A stretch of 64,000 nucleotides of DNA from Candidatus Laterigemmans baculatus (GTDB lineage Bacteria; Planctomycetota; Planctomycetia; Pirellulales; Pirellulaceae), in the NCBI RefSeq assembly GCF_010367455.1, contig NZ_WRPR01000112.1:1-64000 (forward strand), read 5' to 3'. This document shows positions 42,371 through 52,326 of this stretch, piece by piece. The notes under the pieces were generated by a model. It had not been told where the DNA came from, did not search any database, and was given only the letters and a program-made list of their open reading frames with translations. The stretch's first letter is position 1, and every line of letters begins with the position of its first letter. A program made the position numbers and the translations under genes.

Positions 42371-43126
42371 TTAACGCCCGGGCTGCCCATTTGAAGCCGG
42401 CCCGTTTGAAGCCCGCCCTTTTGAAGCCCGCCCCTGCCGTTCGGCGGCCAGCAGCGCTGCGGCGATGGCCAGATCGTCGGCGACCGTGATTTTTAGATTT
42501 GTGGGCGAGCCGACAACCAGGCGCACCGCGGCTCCGGCGCGTTCGACCAATTGAGCGTCGTCGGTGACCGGGAAGCCTCGCCAGCGAGCGTAGGCATCGC
42601 GGAGCAGAGAACCGCGAAACAGCTGGGGGGTCAATGCCTCCCATAACCCCCGCCGGTCGACCGTCGCGGCGATTCGGCTCTCGGCCCCTTCGCGCTTGAC
42701 GGTTCCCCGCAGCGGAGTGGCGAGAATCGCAGCCTCGGATGCTTCGGCCGCGGCGAACAGCCGCGCGAGATCCTCGTCGCGGACCAGCGGTCGCGCCGCG
42801 TCGTGCACGGCAATCCACTCGGCCTCCCCAAGCGTCGCCAGCGCCCGCCGCACGCTCTCGACCCGCTCGTCTCCTCCGGCGACCAGCTCGACGCGGTGCC
42901 GCGCGACCGGCGCGCTGCAGACGCCTTCCCAAAGGTCTGCGTCGTCGGGGTCGATCGCGATCACGATCCGCCCCACCTCGGGCCGCTCCCGGAGCCGGGC
43001 GACGGCATGCTCCCAGACCATTCGGTCGTCGAGAAGTGAAAAGATCTTCTTGCGGTCGCCACCAAAGCGGCGACTTTTCCCCGCGGCCGGTAGGACCACC
43101 GCGATCGATTCGGCTGCGAGCGTCAC
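42371..43126 (-). CDS. ispD: 2-C-methyl-D-erythritol 4-phosphate cytidylyltransferase
   Basis: The 251-residue enzyme catalyses the CTP-dependent third step of the MEP isoprenoid pathway. Motifs are VVLPAAGKSRRFGGDRKKIF near the N-terminus (with the conserved Arg/Lys pair), VHDAARPLV, and TDDAQLVERAG. The GTG at 43126 is preferred to 43222, since the extra 32 residues precede the first strand. The C-terminal ~20 residues come from a 15-bp tandem repeat (42389-42436; GRASK, GRASN, GPASN) and look accretive. Length otherwise typical (~230). Confidence 0.9.
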   Translation of the reverse strand: MTLAAESIAVVLPAAGKSRRFGGDRKKIFSLLDDRMVWEHAVARLRERPEVGRIVIAIDPDDADLWEGVCSAPVARHRVELVAGGDERVESVRRALATLGEAEWIAVHDAARPLVRDEDLARLFAAAEASEAAILATPLRGTVKREGAESRIAATVDRRGLWEALTPQLFRGSLLRDAYARWRGFPVTDDAQLVERAGAAVRLVVGSPTNLKITVADDLAIAAALLAAERQGRASKGRASNGPASNGQPGR

Positions 43127-43250
43127 GAGTTCAGGCTGTCTCCCCTCGACAGGATCGAGGCTGGGCGATGGGTCGGTCGAGCCGCTCAGCCTAACGCCTC
43201 GACCGACCGCTGGACATCGCACACGCCAGCGTCGTCTTCCGCTCCTCAGC

Positions 43251-43455
43251 TTGAGCCGTAGGCGCTAGCCTCGGGCCTAATCCGGTCCGCGGCATGGGAG
43301 AGCGTTGCGCTGCCGCGGCGTCCGATCGCGTGCTCGACCGGTTCGGCAACGCGACGGAACCCGCGGCTAGCGCCTTGCGGCTCAGGGGAACCCGCGGCTA
43401 GCGCCTTGCGGCTCAGGAAAACCCGCGGGTAGCGTCTTGCGGCTCAGGAGAACCC
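43251..43455. repeat. Family-D element, copy 2, with triplicated arm
   Basis: TTGAGCCGTAGGCGCTAGCC (43251) is opposed by three tandem copies (period 29) of AACCCGCGGCTAGCGCCTTG+CGGCTCAGG. The element lies between ispD and the second amt stop. No terminal TGTCAG motif is seen in this copy. Confidence 0.82.
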
Positions 43456-43457
43456 AC

Positions 43458-44927
43458 CTACGCCGCGACGTCGCCCGGATAGGCGTGCATTCGGTGCTCG
43501 GAGAAATCGAGTCCTGCATGCTCGTGCTCGGGGCTGACGCGGAGCAGGCCGATCGCCTTGAGCACCAGGAACAGGACGAGCATCGTGATGAACGCCCAGC
43601 CGATGATGATCGCCGAACTGTAGAGCTGAACCCAGATGAATCCGCCGCGGGTGAACAGGTCCACGCCGGCCTCGGTGGTGGGAATCGTGCCAAAAATGCC
43701 GGTGGCGATCCCGCCCCAGAGCCCGCACAGCCCGTGCACCGGCCAAGCCCCGACCGGGTCATCGATCCGCAGCTTCTCGAGCATGATCACTCCCATCACG
43801 ACCAGGAACCCAGCGACCAATCCGATCACCAGCGCCGCTTCCTGCGAGACGCGGTCGCAGTTGGCAGTGATTCCAACCAGCCCGGCCAGCACGCCGTTGA
43901 GCGCCATCGTCACGTCGGGCTTGCCAAACACGACCCACGCCGTCAGCAGCGCCGCGACCGAGCCGGCCGCCGCAGCCAAGGTCGTCGTGAATGCAATGTA
44001 CGTCGTCGCTTCGGCGTTCGACCAGCCGGAATAGGTGAGCTGGCTGCCGGGGTTAAATCCATACCACCCGACCCACAAGATAAACACCCCAAGGGCGGCG
44101 AAAGTGATATTATGACCGGGCATAGGGACGCTTTTTCCATCCTTAGTAAATCGTCCCAGTCGCGGTCCCAAAATCCAAGCACCGGCGAGCGCCGCAAAGC
44201 CTCCCACCGCATGCACTACGACCGAACCGGCGAAGTCCTGAAAACCTGCTTCGGCCAGGAATCCTCCACCCCATTTCCACATCCCGCTGATGGGATAGAT
44301 CAGGCCTGTCAAGAAAGCGCTATAAACCAAATAGCCGGCGAATTTCATCCGTCCGGCGACGGCGCCCGAAACGATGGTCGCGGCAGTGGCGGCGAAGGCG
44401 ACTTGGAACAGAAAGTCGGCGCTGTTGCTGAACCCGGTGTCCAGGTTCGGAGCGTCTGCATCGCGGGTCACGCCGGGGCCGGCATAACCGAAGTATCCGC
44501 CAGCGTAGTCCTCGCCCGGATACATCAGGCCGTAGCCGAGGACGAGGAACAAAATCACGCCCACGCCAAGGTCCAAGATGTTCTTGGCGAGGATGTTCAC
44601 GGTGTTCTTGGCCGCGTTGAGTCCGACTTCGAGCATGGCGAAACCGGCTTGCATGAACAGCACCAGCACCGCGCAGATCATCATGATCAGCGTGTTGATG
44701 GTGTAAGACATGCTGTCGGCATCGGAGACCTCAGTCACGCCGCCTTCGGAGATGACGGTTTCCGTGACCTCATCATCTGGAACCTCACTCGCGGCCTCAT
44801 TGGCTGGGGCGACTGCGGCGGCATCTTGAGCAACCGCGAAGGGTGCAAGTGCCAGGCTGGTTCCAATTCCTAATAGCCCCACGAGGAGCACGCATGTCAA
44901 AGATGGTCCCGTCGAAAACCTACCCAT
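43458..44927 (-). CDS. amt: Ammonium transporter (Amt family), copy 2
   Basis: The 489-residue protein has a signal peptide (CVLLVGLLGIGTSLALAPFAVAQ) and an acidic linker (~30-65). The Amt core begins NTLIMMICAVLVLFMQAGFAMLEVG. Twin histidines occur in SVVVHAVGGFAALAGAW and WPVHGLCGLWGGIATG. It is clearly distinct from copy 1 in core sequence and has an earlier split between Amt subgroups. PII is absent beside it. A repeat lies just behind its stop. I looked for a sigma-54 promoter upstream (44928-45195) and found none convincing. Confidence 0.92.
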   Translation of the reverse strand: MGRFSTGPSLTCVLLVGLLGIGTSLALAPFAVAQDAAAVAPANEAASEVPDDEVTETVISEGGVTEVSDADSMSYTINTLIMMICAVLVLFMQAGFAMLEVGLNAAKNTVNILAKNILDLGVGVILFLVLGYGLMYPGEDYAGGYFGYAGPGVTRDADAPNLDTGFSNSADFLFQVAFAATAATIVSGAVAGRMKFAGYLVYSAFLTGLIYPISGMWKWGGGFLAEAGFQDFAGSVVVHAVGGFAALAGAWILGPRLGRFTKDGKSVPMPGHNITFAALGVFILWVGWYGFNPGSQLTYSGWSNAEATTYIAFTTTLAAAAGSVAALLTAWVVFGKPDVTMALNGVLAGLVGITANCDRVSQEAALVIGLVAGFLVVMGVIMLEKLRIDDPVGAWPVHGLCGLWGGIATGIFGTIPTTEAGVDLFTRGGFIWVQLYSSAIIIGWAFITMLVLFLVLKAIGLLRVSPEHEHAGLDFSEHRMHAYPGDVAA

Positions 44928-45195
44928 AGAAGTCTCGCCTTTCGTAGTTAGATCTGCGCGGTGCGTATTCCATGGATATGTTGCATGGAGTGCGCAGGCG
45001 CGAACATAAGAACACCGAATTCTTGCGAATCCATTCCATCTGTAACGACGCAGCCGGAGCGAGCGCTATTGCGCACACCCGGTGGTTGTTATGAGGTTTG
45101 GTAGGCATGGAGGTGGGGCGACATCGCGCGGATGTCGGCGCGCACCTCGAGCGGGATGATTGGTGAAGTCAATTCGCGCGCAGCAACGCCAACCC

Positions 45196-45254
45196 ATCAC
45201 CCTCCCGCATGCGGGAGGGTCGGCCTCTCAGAGCCGGGGAGGGCCTGCGGAATG
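45196..45254. repeat. Family-H palindrome
   Basis: CACCCTCCCGCATGCGGGAG palindrome, followed by GGTCGGCCTCTCAGAGCCGG. It matches the segment downstream of rplU. The sequence between the second amt start (44928) and here has nothing recognisable. Confidence 0.72.
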
Positions 45255-45260
45255 TCTCTG

Positions 45261-45426
45261 TCAGAAAACCGGGTGACTTCGACCACTTTGAGCCGCAGAC
45301 GCTAGCTTCGGGCCTCACGCGACTTCGACCACTTTGAGCCGTAGGCGCTAGCCTCGAGCCTCGCGATTGGCGTGATTTCCGGTGCGGAACCCGCGGCTAG
45401 CGCCGTCGGCTCAAGGTTTTCTGATA
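45261..45426. repeat. Family-D element, copy 3
   Basis: It is bounded by TGTCAGAAAACC (45261) and GGTTTTCTGATA (ending 45426). The left arm TTTGAGCCGCAGACGCTAGC is duplicated with a spacer containing GACTTCGACCACTTTGAGCC. The right arm is CGGCTAGCGCCGTCGGCTCA. It ends 16 bases from the dehydrogenase stop. Confidence 0.83.
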
Positions 45427-45442
45427 ACTAGTTTGACACTGC

Positions 45443-46648
45443 CTAGCGTCGAGCGCGGGCGTGGTCGAGTGGCAACCAGGCGCCATTCTGTTGGCTGCTC
45501 GCGACGCACTGCTGAATGAAATACATGCCTTCGACGCCGTCGTGCACGTTCGGATAGAGCGTGTCGACGCGTTCTACCGCTTGGCCTTGCGAACGCTTGA
45601 CCATCGCATCGAATGCGGAGGCGTAGACGTTGGCGAAAGCCTCGAAAAATCCTTCGGGGTGCCCCGATGGCAACCGGCAGGAGGCAGCGGCCAGTGGAAG
45701 TGTATGGGGAGCGTTCGGGTCGCGAGTGTAGATTTTGTGGGGCTGGCCGTTCTGCCGAACGATCATCTCGTTCGGGTTTTCTTGCCGCCACTGCAGGGCT
45801 CCGCGGGTGCCGTCGATTTCGATCTGCACATCGTTCTCGCGGCCATGGCTGATCTGCGAAGCGGTGACCGTTCCGAGGCCGCCGTTTTGATACCGCACGA
45901 CGGCCGTGCCATAGTCGTCGAGCTGGCGGCCTTCGACAAACGTCTTCAGGTGGCAGCTGATCTCGGCCGGCAGCAGACCGGTCATGTAGCGGCCCAGGTT
46001 GTAGGCGTGGGTGGCGATGTCGCCAAAGCACCCGGCCGCTCCGCTTTTGCTCGGGTCGGTTCGCCAGGATGCCTGTTTCTGGGCTTCCTCTTCGAGCCGG
46101 GTTCGCAGCCAACCCTGGATGTACTGGACGCGGATCGCCTGAATCTCACCCAGTTCGCCCCCGAGAATCATCTCGCGGGCCTGGCGGACCAGCGGGTAGC
46201 CGGTGTAGTTGTGGGTCAGGGCGAACACGACATCCGAGTTGTCGACGACTTCGGCCAGCTCTTCGGCCTGAGCTAGATCGAACGTCATCGGTTTATCGCA
46301 GACGACGTTAAAGCCCGCCTTGACCGCGGCGATCGCCACCGCGGCATGGGTGCTGTTGGGAGTCGTCACGCTGACGAAGTCGATCCGCTCGTCCTCGGGC
46401 AATTCCGCTTCGCGGTCGATCATCTCCTGGTAGGAGCCGTAAGCACGGCTCGGAGCGATGTCGTAGCTCGGGGCGGAGGCCTTGGAGCGCTCCGGATCGC
46501 TCGACAGCGCCCCGGCGGTCACTACGGCACGGTTGTCCAGGCAAGCGGCGATCGTATGCACGCGGCCAATGAACGAACCCTGTCCCCCGCCGACCAAGCC
46601 CATCCGCAGCTTGCGGGCAAGCGGAGCGTTGATGCTCGTATCACTCAT
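45443..46648 (-). CDS. Gfo/Idh/MocA family oxidoreductase
   Basis: The 401-residue NAD(P)-dependent dehydrogenase has the Rossmann motif [18 protein letters not shown] near 17-34, the catalytic-type motif EKP equivalent as [15 protein letters not shown], and a C-terminal Gfo/Idh substrate domain ([19 protein letters not shown]). Family members oxidise sugars or inositols, often at C3. Planctomycetes carry many paralogs. Substrate unknown. The start MSDTSIN at 46648 is used, not 46714. No Tat signal is present, so it is cytoplasmic. A family-D repeat lies just downstream. Confidence 0.9.
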   Translation of the reverse strand: MSDTSINAPLARKLRMGLVGGGQGSFIGRVHTIAACLDNRAVVTAGALSSDPERSKASAPSYDIAPSRAYGSYQEMIDREAELPEDERIDFVSVTTPNSTHAAVAIAAVKAGFNVVCDKPMTFDLAQAEELAEVVDNSDVVFALTHNYTGYPLVRQAREMILGGELGEIQAIRVQYIQGWLRTRLEEEAQKQASWRTDPSKSGAAGCFGDIATHAYNLGRYMTGLLPAEISCHLKTFVEGRQLDDYGTAVVRYQNGGLGTVTASQISHGRENDVQIEIDGTRGALQWRQENPNEMIVRQNGQPHKIYTRDPNAPHTLPLAAASCRLPSGHPEGFFEAFANVYASAFDAMVKRSQGQAVERVDTLYPNVHDGVEGMYFIQQCVASSQQNGAWLPLDHARARR

Positions 46649-46940
46649 GGGAATCTTCTCCGATGATGAGGGACAGCCGGTGGACGCAGGCCAGCTGGGA
46701 TGCTGGATTCGCATCGTAAGTGCCGCTCAGTTGACGTACAATCCGCAGAAGAGCCTGGCAAAGGCTCTTGGCGCGTCCTCGGCGCTTCGTCGGCGGCGTC
46801 TCGGCCCGGCTCGGGGCGGTTCGGCGAATCGGCGGAAGGGAACAGATGGAGCCTTTCCCGCCGTTAGCTGGGGGGAATTCCGACCTATGCCCCAGACCGC
46901 TTTTTCCCCTTCCCTCGCTCGCATCGCGGAGATTTTTCGA

Positions 46941-47501
46941 ATGAAAATTTGTTGCGCAAAATCGCTCCACGTCGGATTTTTGACGGTATTGACGGTCGCA
47001 GGAGCGGCGGGTGCTGGTTTCTGGGCCGGTCGACTCGGCGACCGCGCGACGGCGGAGAGCGCCCCGCTGCTCTCGATCGACGCCACCGGCAGCGCGATCG
47101 GTGAAGAGTTCTCTTTGGCGACCGGGCCCGTCAGCGACGATGCCGAGGGAGTGTTCGTGCTCGACCACGCGACCGGCTTGCTGCAGTGCAACGTGCTCTA
47201 CCCGCGGACCAGCCAATTTGGGGCGGCGTTCCAGGTGAACGTCAAGGAATCGCTCCCCGGCGGAGGCAAGAACTCCAAGTATTTAATGGTCACCGGGGCG
47301 GCTCGGTTTGGTGCGAGCTCGAACCGCGGCGGCGGGAATTGCGTTGTCTACGTGCTCGACCAATCGAGCGGCGCCTACGCCTGCTACGGCGTTCCGTTCA
47401 ACCCCTCGGCAGTCAACTCCCGCACGCCGCAGATGGGCATGCTGGTCCCGTTGGCGGTCGGTCAAGCTCGCCAAGCCCTCGACCGCGACGCACTGCGGTA
47501 G
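46941..47501 (+). CDS. Membrane-anchored or secreted protein of unknown family
   Basis: The 186-residue protein starts MKICCAKSLHVGFLTVLTVAGAAGAGFWAG, with a single N-terminal hydrophobic segment. The mature part contains EGVFVLDHATGLLQCNVLYPRT, SKYLMVTGAARF, GNCVVYVLDQSSGAYACYGVPFN and a final helix. The pattern of LDHATGLL and LDQSSGAY suggests a repeated beta motif. CGGAG lies 8-9 bases before this ATG, which is chosen over 46887. I do not recognise the family. The 290 bases to the divergent dehydrogenase hold nothing clear. Confidence 0.66.
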   Translation: MKICCAKSLHVGFLTVLTVAGAAGAGFWAGRLGDRATAESAPLLSIDATGSAIGEEFSLATGPVSDDAEGVFVLDHATGLLQCNVLYPRTSQFGAAFQVNVKESLPGGGKNSKYLMVTGAARFGASSNRGGGNCVVYVLDQSSGAYACYGVPFNPSAVNSRTPQMGMLVPLAVGQARQALDRDALR

Positions 47502-47659
47502 CGGGGGTGCGGGCCCGGAGGGAGGCTCGCGTTGTCTTTGGCTGCCGTTTGCAGGTAAATCTGCGTTATCGTTGTCTTCAGGTGGGGTGATGGCCCGCGA
47601 CCGACTCGTGGGCTCCCGCGATGCGAGCCCGGATGGTTGGGAGTGCTTAGGTTAACGCT

Positions 47660-50197
47660 ATGGATCGAGTTCCTCGGGCAAGTCTCGCGGGCACGGATGC
47701 TGCTCCTGGTGAGCGTTCGCAGCTGGCAGCCGACCCCAAGCCGGCTGCGGTGGGGGCTCATGCCATCTTTCGGCTCAACGCCGCCGGGCGGATCTCGGTT
47801 TGGAACGCTGGAGCGGAACGGCTGCTCGGCTACGCAGCCGACGAGGTGCTCGGCGAGCCGCTGAGCTCGCTGCTGTCCCCCGAGGGACCGCTGCAAGGAG
47901 ACGCTCAAGAAGCTCTCGCGGCGGCCGACCGCGAGGGGAGCGTCGAAGAGCAGGTCTGGTCGTTGCGCAAAGACGGCTCCCGGTTCCCCGCCAGCATCGT
48001 GATCACGGCGCTGCACAACCGCGACCAGTTGCTCGAGGGTTTTCTAGTCGTCGCCCGCGACCTGACCGACCGCCACAAGGCGGAGGAGGCGCTGCAGGAG
48101 AGCGGCGAGCGGTTTCGGTTGATGGTCGAGTGCGTCAGCGATTATGCGATTCTGATGCTCGATCCCGACGGCAAGGTCTCGACCTGGAACAGCGGCGCCG
48201 AGCGGCTGATCGGTTACGCCCCCGAGGAGATCATCGGCCAGCACATCTCGAAGTTCTATATGGAGGAGGATGCCGAACGGGGCTGGCCGTACGAAGAGCT
48301 GCAGATGGCGCAGGCGGTCGGGCGGTTCGAGGACGAGGGCTGGCGGGTCCGCAAGGATGGCTCGCGGTTTTGGGCGAACGTGATCATCACCGCCATCTGC
48401 GACAGCGAGAACCGTCTGAAAGGCTTTGCCAAAGTCACCCGCGACTTGAGCGAGCGAAAGCAAGCGGAGATCGAGCTGCGGCGGTCGCACGACATGCTCG
48501 AGGAGCGGGTGCGGCAGCGGACGAGCGAACTGGCCAAGACCAACGCCGCACTGCGGGCGGAGATCGAGGTGCGGGAGCGGATCGAAGACGCCCTTCGCGA
48601 GCAGGCCGAGGAAGTCGAAAAGGTTATGGACGTGCTGCCGGTGGCGGTCTGGATTGCCCGCGATCCGCAGTGCCAAACGGTGATCGGGAACCGGGCGGGC
48701 TACGAGATGCTGCGGCAGCCGTTCGGCGGCAATCTCTCCAAGACCGCCCCCCGCGAGGAGCAGCCCACCGGCTTTCGTGTCTTTCACAACGGCAAAGAGC
48801 TCGCGCCGCACGAGCTCCCACTGCAGCAGGCCGCGAGTCAGGGGATCGAGGTCCAGGATTTCGAAGAAGACATCGAGTTCGAAGACGGCAGCCGGATCTA
48901 TGCCTACGGTTCCGCTTCGCCGCTGCTCGACGTGCACGGCAACGTCCGAGGGGCGGTCGCCGCATTCATGGACGTCTCGGAACTCCGGCGGCTCGACAAA
49001 GAGCTTCGCCAGAAGGTGCTCGAACTCGCTTCGGCCGATCAGCGGAAGGACGAGTTTCTCGCGATCCTGGCCCACGAGCTGAGGAACCCCCTGGCGCCGA
49101 TCCGCACCGGACTGGAGGTCATGCGGATGGAGCCGGAGAACCTGGAGCTGATCGCCGACGTCCGCGCCACGATGGAACGCCAGACGCAGCAGCTGGTCCG
49201 CCTGGTCGACGATCTGCTCGACGTGTCGCGGATCACGCGCGGCAAACTCGAACTCCGCCGGAGCGAAGTGGCGCTGGTCGACGTGCTGCAAAGTGCCGCC
49301 GAAGCCACGCGGCCCTTCATCACCGAGCTCAATCACGAGCTGACCGTGTCCCTGCCGAAGCAGCCGGTCGTGCTCCACGGCGATGCGGCGCGACTCTCCC
49401 AGGCGGTCGCGAACCTGCTCAACAACGCCGCCAAATACACCCCCCCGGGAGGCAAAATCGAGCTCGCCGCCGAACTGCAGGATGAAGCGGTCGTGGTCCG
49501 CGTCAACGATACCGGGCTGGGAATTCCAGCCGAGATGAACGACCGAATTTTTGAGATGTTCACGCAGATCGATCAGCGTCTCGAGAGCGGCTACAGCGGC
49601 CTGGGGATCGGATTGACGCTCGTCAAACGGCTGGTCGAGATGCACGGTGGAAGCGTCCACGTCGCCAGCCCGGGAGCCGGCCAGGGAAGCCAATTCTCCA
49701 TCCGACTACCGCTTCCCAAGCCTCCCGCCAGCGATCCCGGCGGAGCCGCCTCTTTCGGGGTCCGCGCCCAGCTAGCGACCCAGTCGGCTACGGCGTCGGC
49801 ACCCGCATCGGCGCCCGCGTCGGCACCACCTGCGCTCGACTCCGGGCGGCGGATTCTGGTCGTCGACGACAACCGAGATGCCGCGAACAGTCTCGCGATT
49901 GCCCTGCGGTTGCTCGGCAACGACGTCCATCTGGCTCACGACGGGCTCGATGCCGTCCAGATGGCCGCCGAAGTCCAGCCCGACGTGGTGCTGATGGATA
50001 TCGGGATGCCGAAGCTCAACGGCTACGAGGCGGCCGTGCAGATTCGTCAACAACCGGGAGGGGGCGAGCGGATTCTGATCGCCCAAACCGGCTGGGGCCA
50101 AGAAGCCGATAAGCAGCGAACCCGCGAAGCCGGCTTCGACCATCACCTCGTCAAACCGATCGAGATGAAGGTCTTGCAAAAGTTGCTAGATCCGTAA
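47660..50197 (+). CDS. Soluble hybrid histidine kinase with three PAS domains and a receiver
   Basis: The 845-residue protein has no membrane span. Two clear PAS domains lie at ~35-140 and 150-268 ([32 protein letters not shown]). A coiled coil spans ~270-320, and a third PAS-like region ~320-445. HisKA follows with the phosphorylated His in [16 protein letters not shown]. The ATPase has N box [13 protein letters not shown] and G boxes DTGLGIPAE and GLGIGLTLV. After an Ala/Pro linker ([11 protein letters not shown]) comes a receiver ([25 protein letters not shown]). It should sense a cytoplasmic cue. No response regulator or output gene is adjacent. Confidence 0.92.
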   Translation: MDRVPRASLAGTDAAPGERSQLAADPKPAAVGAHAIFRLNAAGRISVWNAGAERLLGYAADEVLGEPLSSLLSPEGPLQGDAQEALAAADREGSVEEQVWSLRKDGSRFPASIVITALHNRDQLLEGFLVVARDLTDRHKAEEALQESGERFRLMVECVSDYAILMLDPDGKVSTWNSGAERLIGYAPEEIIGQHISKFYMEEDAERGWPYEELQMAQAVGRFEDEGWRVRKDGSRFWANVIITAICDSENRLKGFAKVTRDLSERKQAEIELRRSHDMLEERVRQRTSELAKTNAALRAEIEVRERIEDALREQAEEVEKVMDVLPVAVWIARDPQCQTVIGNRAGYEMLRQPFGGNLSKTAPREEQPTGFRVFHNGKELAPHELPLQQAASQGIEVQDFEEDIEFEDGSRIYAYGSASPLLDVHGNVRGAVAAFMDVSELRRLDKELRQKVLELASADQRKDEFLAILAHELRNPLAPIRTGLEVMRMEPENLELIADVRATMERQTQQLVRLVDDLLDVSRITRGKLELRRSEVALVDVLQSAAEATRPFITELNHELTVSLPKQPVVLHGDAARLSQAVANLLNNAAKYTPPGGKIELAAELQDEAVVVRVNDTGLGIPAEMNDRIFEMFTQIDQRLESGYSGLGIGLTLVKRLVEMHGGSVHVASPGAGQGSQFSIRLPLPKPPASDPGGAASFGVRAQLATQSATASAPASAPASAPPALDSGRRILVVDDNRDAANSLAIALRLLGNDVHLAHDGLDAVQMAAEVQPDVVLMDIGMPKLNGYEAAVQIRQQPGGGERILIAQTGWGQEADKQRTREAGFDHHLVKPIEMKVLQKLLDP

Positions 50198-50211
50198 GGC
50201 CTAAAACCTTC

Positions 50212-51243
50212 TCAAACCGGTTTTGGGTTTCGTTCGGCGAAGCCTCGCTGGTGCCAGTACGGATAGGCGGGAGTGGTTGCGCTGGCCTCGTCGAGCCGGG
50301 CGATCTGCTCGGGGCTCAAGTTCCAGCCGACAGCAGCGAGGTTTTGGCGGAGTTGCTCCTCGTTTCGGGCCCCGATGATCACGGTCGAGACGCTCGGCCG
50401 CTGGAGCAACCAGTTGATCGCGATCTGCGGAACCGTCTTGCCGGTCTCTGCGGCGACCGCGTCGATCGCTTCCACGACCCGGTAGACCTGTTCGTCGGGG
50501 ATCGGCGGCCCGGCGTCGTGAGCTTGCTTGTTTCGCAATCGGCTGACCTCGGGCAACGGTTGGCCGCGGCGGATCTTGCCGGTCAGCCGTCCCCAGCCGA
50601 GCGGGCTCCAGACGACCGCCCCGACGCGTTGGTCGAGAGCCAGCGGCATCAACTCCCATTCGTAATCGCGACCGACCAGCGAATAGTAGGCTTGGTGGGC
50701 GACGTAGCGGCTGAGCCCGTAGCGGTCCGAGACGGCCAGCGATTTCATCAGGTGCCAACCAGAAAAATTCGAGCAGCCGAGGTAGCGAATTTTGCCGGCA
50801 CGCACCAAGTCGTCGAGCGTCTGCAGGACTTCCTCCACCGGCGTCACGGCATCGAAACCGTGAAGCTGATAAAGGTCGATGTAGTCGGTGCCGAGCCGCT
50901 TGAGGCTGCGCTCCACGGCCCGCGTCAAGTAATGCCGCGAGGAGCCGACGTCGTTCGGGCCGCTGCCGGTGCGAAACGTTCCCTTGGTGGAAACGAGAAC
51001 TTGATCGCGGCGGCCTTTGATCGCTTGCCCTAATATCTCTTCGGCCAAACCTTGCGAGTAGGTGTCGGCCGAATCGAACATCGTCAGCCCCGCTTCGAGG
51101 CAGATATCAACCAGCCGTGTCGCCTCGGCGACATCGCTATCGCCCCAGGCCTTGAACATTCCGCCGCCGCCGCCAAACGTTCCGGTCCCCAAACTCAGGA
51201 CCGGAACCTTCAATCCCGAGCCGCCCAATTGCCGGTATTCCAT
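50212..51243 (-). CDS. Aldo/keto reductase
   Basis: The 343-residue NADPH-dependent reductase has the catalytic tetrad Asp and Tyr in MFDSADTYSQG, Lys in VLVSTKGTF and His in YQLHGFDA. The cofactor motif is IIGARNEEQLRQNL near the C-terminus. It resembles the YajO/PdxI-like or Gpr-like class of AKRs (343 residues). Start at 51243 (MEYRQLGGSGLKVPVLSLGTG) is canonical. It follows the secreted unknown protein by 12 bases and may be in its transcript. Substrate unknown. Confidence 0.92.
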   Translation of the reverse strand: MEYRQLGGSGLKVPVLSLGTGTFGGGGGMFKAWGDSDVAEATRLVDICLEAGLTMFDSADTYSQGLAEEILGQAIKGRRDQVLVSTKGTFRTGSGPNDVGSSRHYLTRAVERSLKRLGTDYIDLYQLHGFDAVTPVEEVLQTLDDLVRAGKIRYLGCSNFSGWHLMKSLAVSDRYGLSRYVAHQAYYSLVGRDYEWELMPLALDQRVGAVVWSPLGWGRLTGKIRRGQPLPEVSRLRNKQAHDAGPPIPDEQVYRVVEAIDAVAAETGKTVPQIAINWLLQRPSVSTVIIGARNEEQLRQNLAAVGWNLSPEQIARLDEASATTPAYPYWHQRGFAERNPKPV

Positions 51244-51255
51244 CGCGTGTTGCTC

Positions 51256-52326
51256 CTAGGGTGAAGGGCTGCGGGACGGGAGCTGCGCCGCGGCCCGCGC
51301 TTCCTCGGCGATCGGCCGGGGATGCCGGTGCAGTAGCGCCGCGGCCAACGCGAGCTCGCGAGCCCTTTCGCCCTGTCCAGCCGCTGCCAAGCGGTCGGCC
51401 GCGCACAGCAGCGGGCCTCCCTGCAGTGAGATTGGCAGCTGGTCGATTTTTTTCAACCACCCTGCCGCGGCCGCTTCGATTTGAGGCACGGCGGTTCGTC
51501 GCCAGAGGACGCAGTCGGCGAGCCGGGCAAGCCAGGGATGGGCATCGTCGCTGCTCAGTTCCCGGAGCGTCCGTTCGGCAGCCGTCCGGTCGCCGGTGCT
51601 GCCGAGCATCCAACTGGCGGCGACGAGTCGCACCTCCGGCTCCGCCGCATCCAGCTGACTCCGCGCGGCTGCCACGGCCGAAGCATCCGCCGCTCGAGCG
51701 GTCCAGCGGATCGGCAGCAAGCAGAGCATCGGAGTCGGCGGACGGCTCCGCGAGAGCTGGGCGATCAGCTCGAGGGCCGCCGGATAACGTCCCGCTTCGG
51801 CGGCGGCAAGCGCCATGTGGCCGGTCAGCCACTGTTGCTGCCATACCGGGGGGCGATCGCGGACCGCCTCGAGCAACAGCGGAATCGACTCGCCGTAGCG
51901 GCCCGCTTCAAAGGCCTCCATTCCTTGCCGAGCACTGGTGGTGGTCCAGCCCGGCTCGATCCACACGACCCGCTCCGAGGCGATCAACTCGAGCGAGTCT
52001 TCCCGCCGCCGTTCAGCTTCGCTCGCTCCTGGTTCTCCGGAATCGACCCGGAGCGACTCCGGGGTGAACTCCAGGACCTCGCCCGCTGTGTGCAGGATCG
52101 GCTGCGGTAACCAGCTCGAATCGCTGCCCGGCCGCGGCGGCGGTTGGTGCCAAATTTGGGTCCGAGCCGGTGGCTCGGCAGGCGTCGATTGGGCGAGCGC
52201 CGAGCCGCTGGCGAAGAGCATCGCGAGGGCGAGGATAGTCGCCTTTCGCTCCGCGAAAGTAGCGATCATGCGCAACTTTCGCGGAGCGAAAGGCGACTCT
52301 GTGTTCCGCGGCAAAGGAGCAGGCAT
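51256..52326 (-). CDS. Secreted repeat-type protein of unknown family, coupled to VWA gene
   Basis: The 356-residue protein (337 if started at 52269) has a signal-like segment ILALAMLFASGSALAQ at residues ~31-46. An alpha-helical, Ala/Leu/Arg-rich region of TPR- or HEAT-like character follows (AGRYGESIPLLLEAVRDRP, AAEAGRYPAALELIAQLS). ATG at 52326 shares one base with the VWA stop (TGATG), so translational coupling supports this start. A perfect 24-base inverted repeat (52237-52298) lies in the coding region just before the signal and encodes part of its N-terminus. Function unknown. Confidence 0.68.
   Translation of the reverse strand: MPAPLPRNTESPFAPRKLRMIATFAERKATILALAMLFASGSALAQSTPAEPPARTQIWHQPPPRPGSDSSWLPQPILHTAGEVLEFTPESLRVDSGEPGASEAERRREDSLELIASERVVWIEPGWTTTSARQGMEAFEAGRYGESIPLLLEAVRDRPPVWQQQWLTGHMALAAAEAGRYPAALELIAQLSRSRPPTPMLCLLPIRWTARAADASAVAAARSQLDAAEPEVRLVAASWMLGSTGDRTAAERTLRELSSDDAHPWLARLADCVLWRRTAVPQIEAAAAGWLKKIDQLPISLQGGPLLCAADRLAAAGQGERARELALAAALLHRHPRPIAEEARAAAQLPSRSPSP
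52237..52298. repeat. Perfect 24-base inverted repeat inside the signal-peptide region
   Basis: Arms 52237-52260 (GTCGCCTTTCGCTCCGCGAA core) and 52275-52298 are exact reverse complements, with a 14-base spacer that holds an in-frame ATG (52269-52267). No other copy occurs in the window. In RNA it would be a very stable hairpin around a candidate start. Confidence 0.9.

Noticed and set aside
44928-45195. Possible sigma-54 promoter before the second amt
   Set aside because: The best match on the minus strand keeps the GC at -12 but lacks the GG at -24.
48044-49693. 549-residue minus frame opposite the histidine kinase
   Set aside because: No domain; the + strand has PAS, HisKA, ATPase and receiver motifs in order.
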